Source of the DNA: Sepiola atlantica
Lineage: Eukaryota; Mollusca; Cephalopoda; Sepiida; Sepiolidae
DNA length: 64,000 nucleotides
Assembly: GCA_963556195.1 (NCBI GenBank)
Contig: OY744516.1
Location: 37,799,778-37,863,777 of the forward strand
Direction of reading: 5' to 3'
Position 1 is the stretch's first letter. Each line of letters starts with the position of its first letter. Under the pieces are notes generated by a model. That model made no database searches. It was given only the letters and a program-made list of their open reading frames with translations, and was not told where the DNA came from. The translations under genes and the position numbers were made by a program. Positions 22,120-31,734 of this stretch are shown here, one piece after another.

Positions 22120-24611
22120 TTTCCGCGTATTCTTTTTAAATGTATTTATAAGTTTTGTACCTCAAAACATTTATTTAAATATCTACGGAAGAGGTATAGT
22201 CACCACCAAATAATTCAATTAAATAACATCATACGATTAAAGAGCAGAATTAGATCTATTAACCTTTCTGTCGCTTTTTTACATTCTTGTCTTAAACAGG
22301 ATGTGGCTCCTCTTTATATTTCAAAACGTATTGCTGCGTCTAACGTTAGACCCAGTTTTTCTATGGAGCGTGCTTTTATGCGTGATGACATTAATAAGTT
22401 GTCTGAAAAGCGTGAATATCTTATTAGTATTCGTCATCGTCTCTGGTTTGCAGTTAAAGGTTTCTTGTCTTTTTTTCATTTCTTCCGTTTCTGCAAGTAT
22501 CTGTCTATTGGTGATGAATTTGCCAAGCAACATGCTTCTCTAAAATATAATAAACAACTTGCCCTTCTTGTTCGAAGACGTAATGGTTGTGAAATAAATA
22601 ATCTAAGCAAACATATATTTAATTTTTCGAACACTGTATTAACAGATATCGAAATTAAAGTTTTGTCTAAGGAGTTAGATTTTTGTATTCCCCCTACCCA
22701 CATTAACAAAGAGAAAACCCTCGCTTCTTTCGAGGTTTTGTTTTCTCAAATTAGACATCGCTCTCCTAGTTCTTTAGATAATGTTTCTAGAATGAAATCT
22801 AGGTTGGTTGACTTGGCACACCAATACAGTAACGCCTCCATTGACCACAGTGACTTTATTTGGAATAAAACGCAATTTCAAACCATAAAAGCGTTAAAAT
22901 CTAATGAAGACATTTACATTTGCAAACCAGATAAAGGTGCGGGAGTTGTGGTATTGGATCGTAGTGACTACGTTAACAAAATGTTATCTATTCTTAACGA
23001 CACTACTAAATTCTGTAGACTTAGCCCTGTCGAGTCTGCAGATAATACTTGTAAGAACGAGATCAAGATGCAGAAGCGTCTTCTTTCTTTATTTAAAAAG
23101 AAGGTTTTTTCGAAGGAGGTATATGATAGGATCAGACCCTCTGGGTCATTGCGATCTAGATTATATGGTCTTCCTAAAATACACAAGGAGGGGGTGCCAC
23201 TGAGACCTATATTATCTATGATAGGGTCCGCCCAACATTCTTTGGCTCAGTGGCTCCTAGTAATCCTGCAACCTGTGCGTGATCTATACACTACGCACTG
23301 CATCCCTGATTCCTATCGGTTTACTGAAGTTCTACGTGGGTTAGATCCGGATTCTGAGACATCATTTATGTGCTCTTTTGATGTCTCTAGTCTCTTTACT
23401 AATGTACCTTTAGATGAGACTATAACTATTTGTGCCGACGCTCTCTATGAAGGTTGCCTGACTGCCCCTTGTTTCCCTAGGGAGATCTTCATAGAATTGA
23501 TACTTCTATGTACTAAATCAGTCGAGTTCAGCTTCGATAATATTATGTATAGTCAGGTCGACGGGGTCTCAATGGGTAGTTCATTGGCCCCCACTTTAGC
23601 TGATATCTTCGTCGGATATTATGAATCCGTTTTATTTAGGTCTGTAAAGATGCCCACTACTTATGTTAAATATGTGGATGACACTTTTGCGATGTTTTCT
23701 TCGCAGAGTGGAGCACTGGCATTCTTTCATAAGTTAAATTTTATTCATGAGGCTCTAAAGTTTACGATGGAAAGTGAGAAGGATAATTGTCTTCCCTTCT
23801 TGGATGTTCTTGTTGAACGTTCAAGGGGTGGCTTTCTCACTTCCATCTACAGGAAGCCTACTTTTACGGGCCTGTATGTAAACTGGTTTTCTTTTGTGCC
23901 TAAGCCTAGAAAGGTAGGCTTAATTTACACTTTGGTGCATAGAGCCCTCGTGATTTGTTCTCCAAATAGATTAGAGTGTGAACTAATAGGATCAGGGATA
24001 TATTCATTGATAATGGTTATCCTGAGGACCTTATCAATGATTGCATTAATAAAAAGGTTGCTTATTTTAAATCCCCTAAAATATTTGGGCCTGTAAAATG
24101 CCCCATTTATTTAAAATTACCTTGGATAGGGGGAAATAGTATTAAACTAGGTAAACAGATTGTTGATAGCATTAGCAATTGCTTCTACTCTGTTTCCTTA
24201 CGATTAGTTTATGCTACTAGACCTGCTTTTCCTTCCTTTCGCAAGGATAGTGTGCCCTATACAAATTATAGTAATAGTGTATACCAATTTTGATGCTGGC
24301 TATATAGGGCGACTTCCTTGCATTTGCAGACCCGCATAAACCAGCACGTTCCATCAAAAATACGTCAGGGAAGGGTAGGGTCCTTGTGTTACCCCTCCTC
24401 TAATTCTTTGGACTCTGCTATTGGCCAGCATTTGGTTGAAAACCCTAGCTGTGCCAGTGGCTATAAAATAGACCGTTTTGAGGTATTGCATAGAGCAGAT
24501 TCCAAGAACCATTTGAAAATATTGGAATCTGTTTCTATTGCTATTCGAAAACCTTCTTTGTGCCGGCAGAAGGAATTTGTAAGATCGTTTAATCTCTTTG
24601 GGGAACTTTGA
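22093..24611 (+). pseudogene. PLE reverse transcriptase / GIY-YIG protein, frameshifted
   Basis: Open for 667 codons from ATG 22093. Motifs seen: DKGAGVVVLDR (about residue 280), GLPKIHKEGVPLRPIL (about 359), SFDVSSLFTNVP (about 428, RT motif A) and YVDDTF (about 527, RT motif C). PLE polymerases are telomerase-related and nick DNA with a GIY-YIG endonuclease. At about 23989-23990 two extra bases shift the frame. Thereafter the protein continues from RDIFIDNG through GNSIKLGKQI to 24611. A TGA at 24291 and two compensating indels damage the endonuclease core: DAGYIGR is readable only in another frame (24292-24312), and SLHLQTRINQHVP resumes after it. Transposition-incompetent now. Confidence 0.9.
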
Positions 24612-24772
24612 ACTCCTTCCCAATTTATTTTATCCCCTAACGTAGTGCCTTTTAGTCGACTTTTAACGAAATCATTGAATTGAATTTTAATCGCTTTATC
24701 GTTAATTTTGGCACACTCAATTTCTCCATTTTTCTCTTTCTTTCGGCGTTATTATTAATTAAAACTATCGAT

Positions 24773-24813
24773 TTTCTCCTGACGAGATGATAGTCGAAAG
24801 GGCCTTAGAGAGA
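24773..24813 (+). ncRNA. Predicted hammerhead ribozyme in 3' pseudo-LTR
   Basis: Same core as in the 5' pseudo-LTR: CTGACGA 24779-24785, GAAA 24796-24799, triplet TTA 24805-24807. Together the two copies would release a unit-length RNA of about 2.7 kb. Confidence 0.65.
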
Positions 24814-24847
24814 TTTAAATGTATTTATAAGTTTTGTACCTCAAAAC

Positions 24848-24850
<3 letters not shown>

Positions 24851-24922
<72 letters not shown>
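24851..24922. repeat. (TA)n microsatellite
   Basis: About 36 units, directly at the 3' end of the PLE. Confidence 0.95.
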
Positions 24923-24929
<7 letters not shown>

Positions 24930-24954
24930 TAAGTTATGAAAATATATTTATCGT

Positions 24955-25014
24955 AATTAAGCTACACAGAGGCCTTCGCGTTTCTATCCCCATAGGGAAT
25001 CGTCAGGCTAAAAT
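24955..25014 (-). ncRNA. Predicted type I hammerhead ribozyme, sense to the host gene
   Basis: On the minus strand: CTGACGA (25006-25000), stem II ATTCCC/GGGGAT around TAT, GAAA (24984-24981), stem III ACGCG/TGTGT (with wobbles) around an 8-base loop, triplet GTA (24965-24963), stem I AGC..AA/..GCTTAA type with one mismatch. The repeat recurs at 59333-59392, where CTGACGA has become CTGACTA. It lies inside the 18-kb intron on the transcribed sense strand. Confidence 0.55.
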
Positions 25015-25102
25015 GCATGGAGTTTGTGTTGCAGGTGTTTTTATATAAGGAGATGGGACAGAAACCATAGCATGTTCATGTAAGGTGTGTCAAATTATAT
25101 AT

Positions 25103-25103
<1 letters not shown>

Positions 25104-25165
<62 letters not shown>
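25104..25165. repeat. (TA)n microsatellite
   Basis: About 31 units; a poly-A run follows at 25189-25212. Confidence 0.95.
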
Positions 25166-25169
<4 letters not shown>

Positions 25170-25575
25170 AAAGAAGCTTTGAGTCATTAAAAAAAAAAAA
25201 AAAAAAAAAAAATTAAAAAAAGTAAAATGCAGTTTAAATTCCCAGACAAACTAACTAAATCCAAGATATTGCAAGCTTAACATTCGTTGGAAAATTAATA
25301 AATGAAAAAATAAAAAATAAAAATAAAAAAGGGGGGTTAATTATCTAAGAGTGAAACAAAAAAAGGAAACCTTAAGCGTCTAATATTAACACGGGGATCA
25401 TCAGCTGTTTACCATGTAACTGTTTCGGAGATTTAAAAACAGGACAGTTTTAATATTCATGGCTCTCCAATGGTACTGATTATACGACCATTTCCCCAAT
25501 AATCAAGTGTCGAAATAATTCAGCTTAAAATATCACTAATATATACATAAAAAATAATAATAATGATAAAATAAT

Positions 25576-25578
<3 letters not shown>

Positions 25579-25657
<79 letters not shown>
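25579..25657. repeat. (TA)n microsatellite
   Basis: About 39 units. Confidence 0.95.
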
Positions 25658-25660
<3 letters not shown>

Positions 25661-25939
25661 AAATTCAAATAACTCACTAATATAGTTGATACACACCCGA
25701 TATTGCTCAATAGTAAACTTGCTATGAGTGCAGCAAATATATCTGTAAGCAATTTGGCTGAGATCGACAGGCAAAGGTTTAGACAAAATGGTCTCTTCAG
25801 AACAATTTATTACACAGCCAAAAACATTAATTTACTTAAAATAGTCGCATGTAAAACTCCTTATATATATATTAATACATTTAAAGAACAGAAAATGTAC
25901 ACAAGTAAAATAAAACAAAATCTATAAAAAGATTATGAT

Positions 25940-26160
25940 GAAACGAAAAACGTATATAATGTTGTGTTTTTATAGGTTGTTTGGTAAATAATGTGTTTTC
26001 TGATCTTGGTCCGTAAATAATATTGTGTTTTCTTTGCTGTGTATGAAAATAATGTTGTGTTTTCTTAGGTTTCTCGTAAATAACGTTGTGTTTTCTGAGC
26101 TTGTATGCAAATAATGTTGTGTTTTCTTAGCTTCGTATCAAAATAATGTTGTTTTTTTTA
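25940..26160. repeat. Degenerate minisatellite, unit about 38-40 bp
   Basis: About six units of AAATAATGTTGTGTTTTCTT plus a variable GGT/GCTT..GTAT spacer. Confidence 0.85.
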
Positions 26161-26348
26161 GCTGATGTGACTTACCGTTTCTCCATTGCTACACTCTGTT
26201 ATGAAATCAGACTCTCTTCCGATACCGTTAACACTCTTCTCAAATTCCTCAGAGACGTTCTGTTGCTTGAATTGTATGATATTCATACTGAAAAAGAGTC
26301 AGAAATACAAAAAACATTTGTATCATCATTTAATATAAAGATACAAAT

Positions 26349-26349
<1 letters not shown>

Positions 26350-26423
<74 letters not shown>
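26350..26423. repeat. (TA)n microsatellite
   Basis: About 37 units. Confidence 0.95.
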
Positions 26424-26425
<2 letters not shown>

Positions 26426-26517
26426 TCGAAAAACGGAGATGGACTGATGGAATCAACTGTTGACAACAAAAAGAAAAAAAAGAAAAAAAAAAGAAGTCCG
26501 TCTCCGTTTTTCGACCA
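26423..26517. repeat. Short inverted repeat next to (TA)n
   Basis: 23-bp arms (26423-26445 and 26495-26517, one mismatch) starting TGGTCGAAAAACGGAGA, spacer of about 50 bp rich in A/G. Confidence 0.85.
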
Positions 26518-26808
26518 TTCAGTCTTTAATTTTTGGTCTTTTGATAATGAAAGTTTTTCTTTCGAAAATTTAAGATTACATTATTCCGGAACGTTTAATT
26601 GCCTGACAGTAACCTTTTTACTGTTCTGGTGTTTAATCTGTTTTACGTGAAATATTAATAAATTGATTTGAGATTTCATTCTTGTTTTCTCTTCTCGTTT
26701 GTTTTTGTTTACCTTTCCACCTTCCGGTCCTATATCACATTGTTCCAGCCTCAGATTACAAACCTACACTTACATTTACCAGCAATGCTTCAAGCAAACT
26801 ACAACCTC

Positions 26809-26813
<5 letters not shown>

Positions 26814-26890
<77 letters not shown>
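26814..26890. repeat. (TA)n microsatellite
   Basis: About 38 units. Confidence 0.95.
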
Positions 26891-26894
<4 letters not shown>

Positions 26895-26976
26895 GGTGTA
26901 CTAAAAGCGAACTTTTAGGAAAGGTAAAACCTATTGTGAAGAGTATACAGCTCAATATCCAGGATAGAGCAGGTAA

Positions 26977-27172
26977 ATATGAAGAAGAATGGAAAGGAAT
27001 TAGAGAAGCAAAAGCCAAATCAAAATTCAATTCAATTGCTCAGAGCAAGGTATATTCCGCAAAAAGGCAATTTATTCAAGTTAAATTGCCTTTTTGCGGA
27101 ATATACCTTGCTCTGAGCAATTGAATTGAATTTTGATTTGGCTTTTGCTTCTCTAATTCCTTTCCATTCTTC

Positions 27173-27179
<7 letters not shown>
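26977..27179. repeat. Long perfect palindrome
   Basis: Arms of 97 bp (26977-27073 and 27083-27179) appear perfectly complementary around a 9-bp loop. The right arm runs straight into (TA)n 27175-27222. The identical minus- and plus-strand frames (EEEWKGIREAKAK) are a consequence of the symmetry. Confidence 0.9.
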
Positions 27180-27226
<47 letters not shown>

Positions 27227-27604
27227 TATCATTATTATGCTAAATCCGAGTTAATCAAACTTTGTTTATTCTAATGATTTTTACTTATATTTTTTTAAAC
27301 ACACAAAATATATACTAGTTTTAGGATTAAGTTATGTTTGAAAAAACTTCCATCTCTAATTAGTCAGAATTTGCAAATGACTAATCAAGTGACCTTTTAC
27401 TTACTAACTTTTTATTTATCACTTTCACTCTATCCTATTGTATGTTGTTTGGGCCCCTGCCCTTATTTTCTACAGTGTCTATCCTCCCTAGTATCATTCC
27501 GTCGCTCTCTGTTGAAGGAAATAACAAAACGATTGCGATATTCTAACTGAAACAAAAGTGAATATCACTGCCGGCAATAATAAAATTTAATTCGTAGTTG
27601 GGAT

Positions 27605-27775
27605 ATGAAAAGAAAGATAGAGAGAGAGAGTAAGAAAGAGAGAGGGGGAGAGAGAGTAAGAGAGAGAGAGTAAAAGAGAGTAAGAGAGAGAGAGATAGAG
27701 AGGGAGTAAGAGAGAGAGAGAGTAAGAAAGAGAGAGGGGGAGAGAGAGAGTAAAAGAAAGAGAGAGAGAGAGTTA
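27605..27775. repeat. (GA)n / GAGAGTAAGA simple sequence
   Basis: Imperfect purine tract with recurring AGAGAGTAAGAGA. Confidence 0.9.
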
Positions 27776-28116
27776 GTTTTTTTCAATATTTAACTGGCTT
27801 TGCAGACTCACTTTTATCTTGATTCATGGAAATGAATGAAGGCTCCTAAAGTTACACATAAAATAATAAATCTTTGTCTTTGCAATATATAGTTGTTCGG
27901 TCTGAACATATAGACTACAATTATAACATTTTAAAACAGACAAACACATTCAGGGAAATTCGCTAAATATTATGTAGGATGTTTTAAGGTGTGTTCATAA
28001 AATAAAAGTTTACAGCTTGAAATGGTCTGAAATAAAGTTGTTAAATGTTATCAGATTTTCTATCAGATTTTCATTGCTTTCCCATTTTGTACATTAAAAA
28101 TGCTTATCTTTACAGA

Positions 28117-28120
<4 letters not shown>

Positions 28121-28204
<84 letters not shown>
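28121..28204. repeat. (TA)n microsatellite
   Basis: About 42 units. Confidence 0.95.
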
Positions 28205-28210
<6 letters not shown>

Positions 28211-28657
28211 GTGTCCTCCTTGAAAGCATTGAATGTTTGAATTTAAAAAGCGGCATTTTAACTACCATCATAATCAACAACTTATGGATTTCTACTTTCT
28301 ACTAGTGATAAACATGTCGTTAAAAAGTAAAAAGAAAAAGAAAAAAATGTCTTGTTAAACCCCTGATAAAGACGACATTGGTAGAAAATTTGGGATTTTG
28401 AAATAAACACTTATTTAAAAAGAAATGCATTGTTTGGATTCTAACCGCTTTTTAAATTAAAAAAGGCAATGCTTTCAAGTAGGAGATCACTACATAGTCT
28501 TATCTATAAAAGGCGTGTCCACGCATATTTCCCTACTAACTTCAATATTTGAACTACCACCGTACTCAACAACTTACGGATTTCTACTTTCTATCAGTGA
28601 TAAACATGTCGCTAGAAAAGAAAAGAAAATGCATTTTTCGGCTTCTAACTACTTTTT

Positions 28658-28660
<3 letters not shown>
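28205..28660. repeat. Direct and inverted repeat cluster
   Basis: TTGGATTTCTACTTTCTA-like units with AGTGATAAACATGTCG recur at 28283-28320 and 28580-28616. CTTGAAAGCATTG at about 28220 is mirrored as CAATGCTTTCAAG at about 28468. It lies between two (TA)n tracts, like the other foldback elements here. Confidence 0.6.

Positions 28661-28661
<1 letters not shown>

Positions 28662-28714
<53 letters not shown>
28662..28714. repeat. (TA)n microsatellite
   Basis: About 26 units. Confidence 0.95.
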
Positions 28715-28719
<5 letters not shown>

Positions 28720-28779
28720 CTGCAAACAAATTACATCTCCATATCCATATATATATATATTGTTGGAATTTGTTAAAGC

Positions 28780-29135
28780 CCCCCTCACTGATTGGCTGTT
28801 GCCATGTCCCTTAAGGGCCTCACGGATTGGCTGTCAGGCATTGCAACCCCTTTTTAGTATAGGTGTCATGTGAGCCAGCCCTTAAAAACCCTTGTATACG
28901 GCTTCCCGCCCTCTTTTCCTACAATTCTGCTCGAGTCAACAACACATCGGCTGGTCTTCTCAGTGATACAGCCCACGACGGCATCACAGAGAATGACCTC
29001 CCGCCGATACCCTAACTCTATACAGGCTCTTTTTCAACGACTCCACTTCAGTCAGCAACACATCGGGCGGTCTTCTCAGTGATACAGCCCACGACGGCAT
29101 CACAGAGAATGATCTCCCGCCGTTACCCGAACTCT
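28780..29135 (+). repeat. GC-rich LTR-like repeat with an internal duplication
   Basis: CACTGATTGGCTG and CACGGATTGGCTGTCAGG (CCAAT boxes) precede CCTTAAAAACCC. A roughly 100-bp module (CAACACATCGG, GTGATACAGCCCACGACGGC, GAGAATGACCTCCCGCCG) is present twice, about 28937-29025 and 29053-29135. The first part matches 14764-15070 on the other strand. Confidence 0.6.
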
Positions 29136-29589
29136 AAAACAGATAAGTTCTCGCGAACCACGTTTTCGCAACCATCCTCTCTTCCATCCTCTCCATGATT
29201 TACCAATGCCTAAATGAACTTTCTGAAACTGTAAATACTCAATCCAACTTTCTCTTTCTTACTAAATTGATATGAAATTACACCCTTGTGTTTTGTGTTC
29301 CTTCTTCAGACTTCCGTCCTATACATATCTTTGATGATTTTATCTGCACATGGTTACCCCATTCTCACGTGGGAGAATTGAACTTTATTTCAGGATTATT
29401 TTAATCCCAACAATATATCTATTTGTCACCTCCAAACACGGCTGGACACTAGTGAGAAGTATTAATACAGCCGTCAAAATCATAGTTTTAATGCATGTCT
29501 CTTCATATGTTGAACAATGTTGACGTCAGCTGCCTATCACGCCATCTCAGTATAATAGGTTTAAAACTCTCATCGTTTATGTAGTTATT

Positions 29590-29690
29590 CACGGTGGCCG
29601 TGTAGGTTAAGGCGTCGGAATTTGAGTTAAAAAACATGACTTGTGTTCCGGGTTTTCGAATCCTGCACCCGGCTTGAATAATTATCTCTA
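29590..29690 (+). repeat. tRNA-like SINE head
   Basis: GGTGGCCGTGTAGGTTAAGG (A box) and GGGTTTTCGAATCCTGC (B box, about 29650) at roughly tRNA spacing with a long variable region. Confidence 0.55.
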
Positions 29691-29823
29691 CACTGACGAT
29701 TCCGGAAGAATGTAATACATAGTATGTAGATAGACAAATATTTATAATTATTTGTCGCCCCCCTCCCCCAACATGGCTGGGCGCTCTGATGAGTAGTATT
29801 AATACAGCCGTCAAAATCATAGC

Positions 29824-29827
<4 letters not shown>

Positions 29828-29862
<35 letters not shown>
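29828..29862. repeat. (TA)n microsatellite
   Basis: About 17 units. A segment before it (29783-29825) repeats 29455-29495 (TATTAATACAGCCGTCAAAA). Confidence 0.9.
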
Positions 29863-29865
<3 letters not shown>

Positions 29866-30169
29866 CAAAGTGTTTATTTTCCATTAAATACAAAGAGAGA
29901 AGAATGAGGGCAGAAAGAAAGAGAGGGGAAGAAAAACGAGTTAGTCTTGTAGTAGACACAATATATACAGTGTTCATGACAGTCCTTAGAAGGAAAGCTG
30001 CGTAGACAATTCTCAATCTTTTATTATCACGATTTGAAATCTGCTTATTTGTATCGAGCACTTTATACATGTTCACATACGTTTCTACACGATACCCTCT
30101 CTGTTACTCAGTTATTGCCACCAAAACTCCAGTAAAGACCAATTATCATTGTCAGTGTGAAATCAATGG

Positions 30170-31690
30170 TAAGCGGCCACAAAGTACAAAAAGAAACCAC
30201 AGCGGTAAATGTGACCAAAGAGAAAAGAACGATGGAAGAGGGAAAATATGACTGACAAAGAGGAAAAAATGCTAAACAAGAAACATGAAGAACTAAAACA
30301 AAAGATACATGGAAAGGATGGAAGACTGAGAAGATACACATACAAATTTGTACAGGACAAACAAAACAGGACTTTTGAAAACAATGAAAGACAGTTTTAC
30401 TAAAAATGTAAATGGAGTAAGAACAGAAACAAAGTAACCGGACCCTACACAAACAAAGCATTTTGTGAGCAATATATGGGGAAAACGCATGACCACAATA
30501 GAATTGCTGAATGGCTGAATACATGAAAATAAGATCTTCAGGAAATTGAAGAAGAAACAGAAACCGAAACCGAAACAAATGTAGAAACATTCAAGATGAA
30601 CCTAAGCAAAATGTCGAATTGGAAAAGTCAGACTATGACAGAATACATGTATACTGATTTAAAAAAAATCACGACATTGCATGAAAGACTAATGCAAAAC
30701 CCAAGAAGATGCATGCACAAAACAGACATACAAGATTTGATGACTAAAGGAACAAGTAGATTAATACAGAAAGACAGCGAGAAGGGAATGACCCCAAGTA
30801 ACTACAGACAAATAACCTGCCTACTAACCACGTAGAAAATTTTTACAGCACAACTGAGAGAATAGATTTAGTGATTCGTTAATAACCGTGGACCATGAGG
30901 AACGGAAAGAATACTGGAAAAGGAACAAGAGGAACACGTGATCTGCTATACATCGATCAAAAAATCCGGAAGCAGACACAAAACAGAAACCAGAACATAG
31001 CCATCACATGAAAGCCTACAAGAGAATTCCCCAAGAATGGATAATTGAATGCTTAAGAATGTACAAATTATCGGATAAAGTTATAGAGAAAGTAAAGAAA
31101 ATTTGGAGACTTGACCTGACAGCTAGATGACAACACCTGACTGAGATAAGAATACAGAGAGGCATCTTCCAGGAAGACACTCTATCACCACTACTGTTTT
31201 TTATAGCTATGAAGTGCAATGTTAGATACAAGTTCGCAGAAGAAAATATAAACTGCCTCATGTATATGGACGATCTTTAGCTCTTTGCTAAAAACAAAAA
31301 TCATTGAATTAGCTGATAAACACAACCAGAAACTTAAACCAGGGTATTCGAATGGTATTAGGAATGGAGAAGTGTGCACCACTACAGAAGAGAATGTGAA
31401 AAACTGGCGACTGGAACTAATTACCCAAATAAGAGGAGAAGAGGGCACTGGGCAAACATGATACTTTTAAATAGATGGGAAGCAGACATCATCGAATCAA
31501 CAGAAATACAAGAGATTAAAAACACTTTTAGAAACCAAATTAAATAGTAGAAACCTGATAAAAGGAATAAATACGTGAGCAGTGTCTCTAGTAAGATATT
31601 CCGGACCATTCATAGGCTAGACAAAAGTGGAAATCAGACACCTGGACCAGAAAACTAGGAAACTAATGACTGTGTACAATGCACTACACA
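30170..31690 (+). pseudogene. LINE reverse transcriptase, degenerate
   Basis: Readable pieces: GMTPSNYRQITCLLTT (about 30790), AYKRIPQEWIIECLRMYK (about 31014), LTEIRIQRGIFQEDTLSPLL (about 31139) and MYMDDL (about 31260, catalytic box). This is the standard RT order of a non-LTR element. Several stops and indels. Same family as 9168-9730, and its C-terminal half corresponds to 13230-14620 and 34870-35660. Confidence 0.75.
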
Positions 31691-31734
31691 CGTAGGGTGA
31701 TACTGACCAACTCTAGGTACACAGCATAAATATA

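Larger units (their letters stand above)
21896..24855 (+). mobile_element. Penelope-like element (PLE) with direct pseudo-LTRs
   Basis: A 3-kb element bounded by near-identical direct repeats (21896-22175 and 24589-24850). It contains one RT frame and a C-terminal endonuclease remnant, the standard PLE layout. The 5' repeat overlaps the ORF start and the 3' repeat the ORF end. Both ends abut (TA)n tracts. The 3' repeat lacks a dozen or so bases (CCGCGTATTCTTTT region) present in the 5' one. High identity of the repeats and few ORF lesions indicate recent activity. Confidence 0.9.

Noticed and set aside
29503..30590. Minus-strand frames of 121 and 160 codons
   Set aside because: They overlap a tRNA-like SINE and the antisense of a LINE remnant; composition is Phe/Ser-rich as expected from AT-rich antisense.
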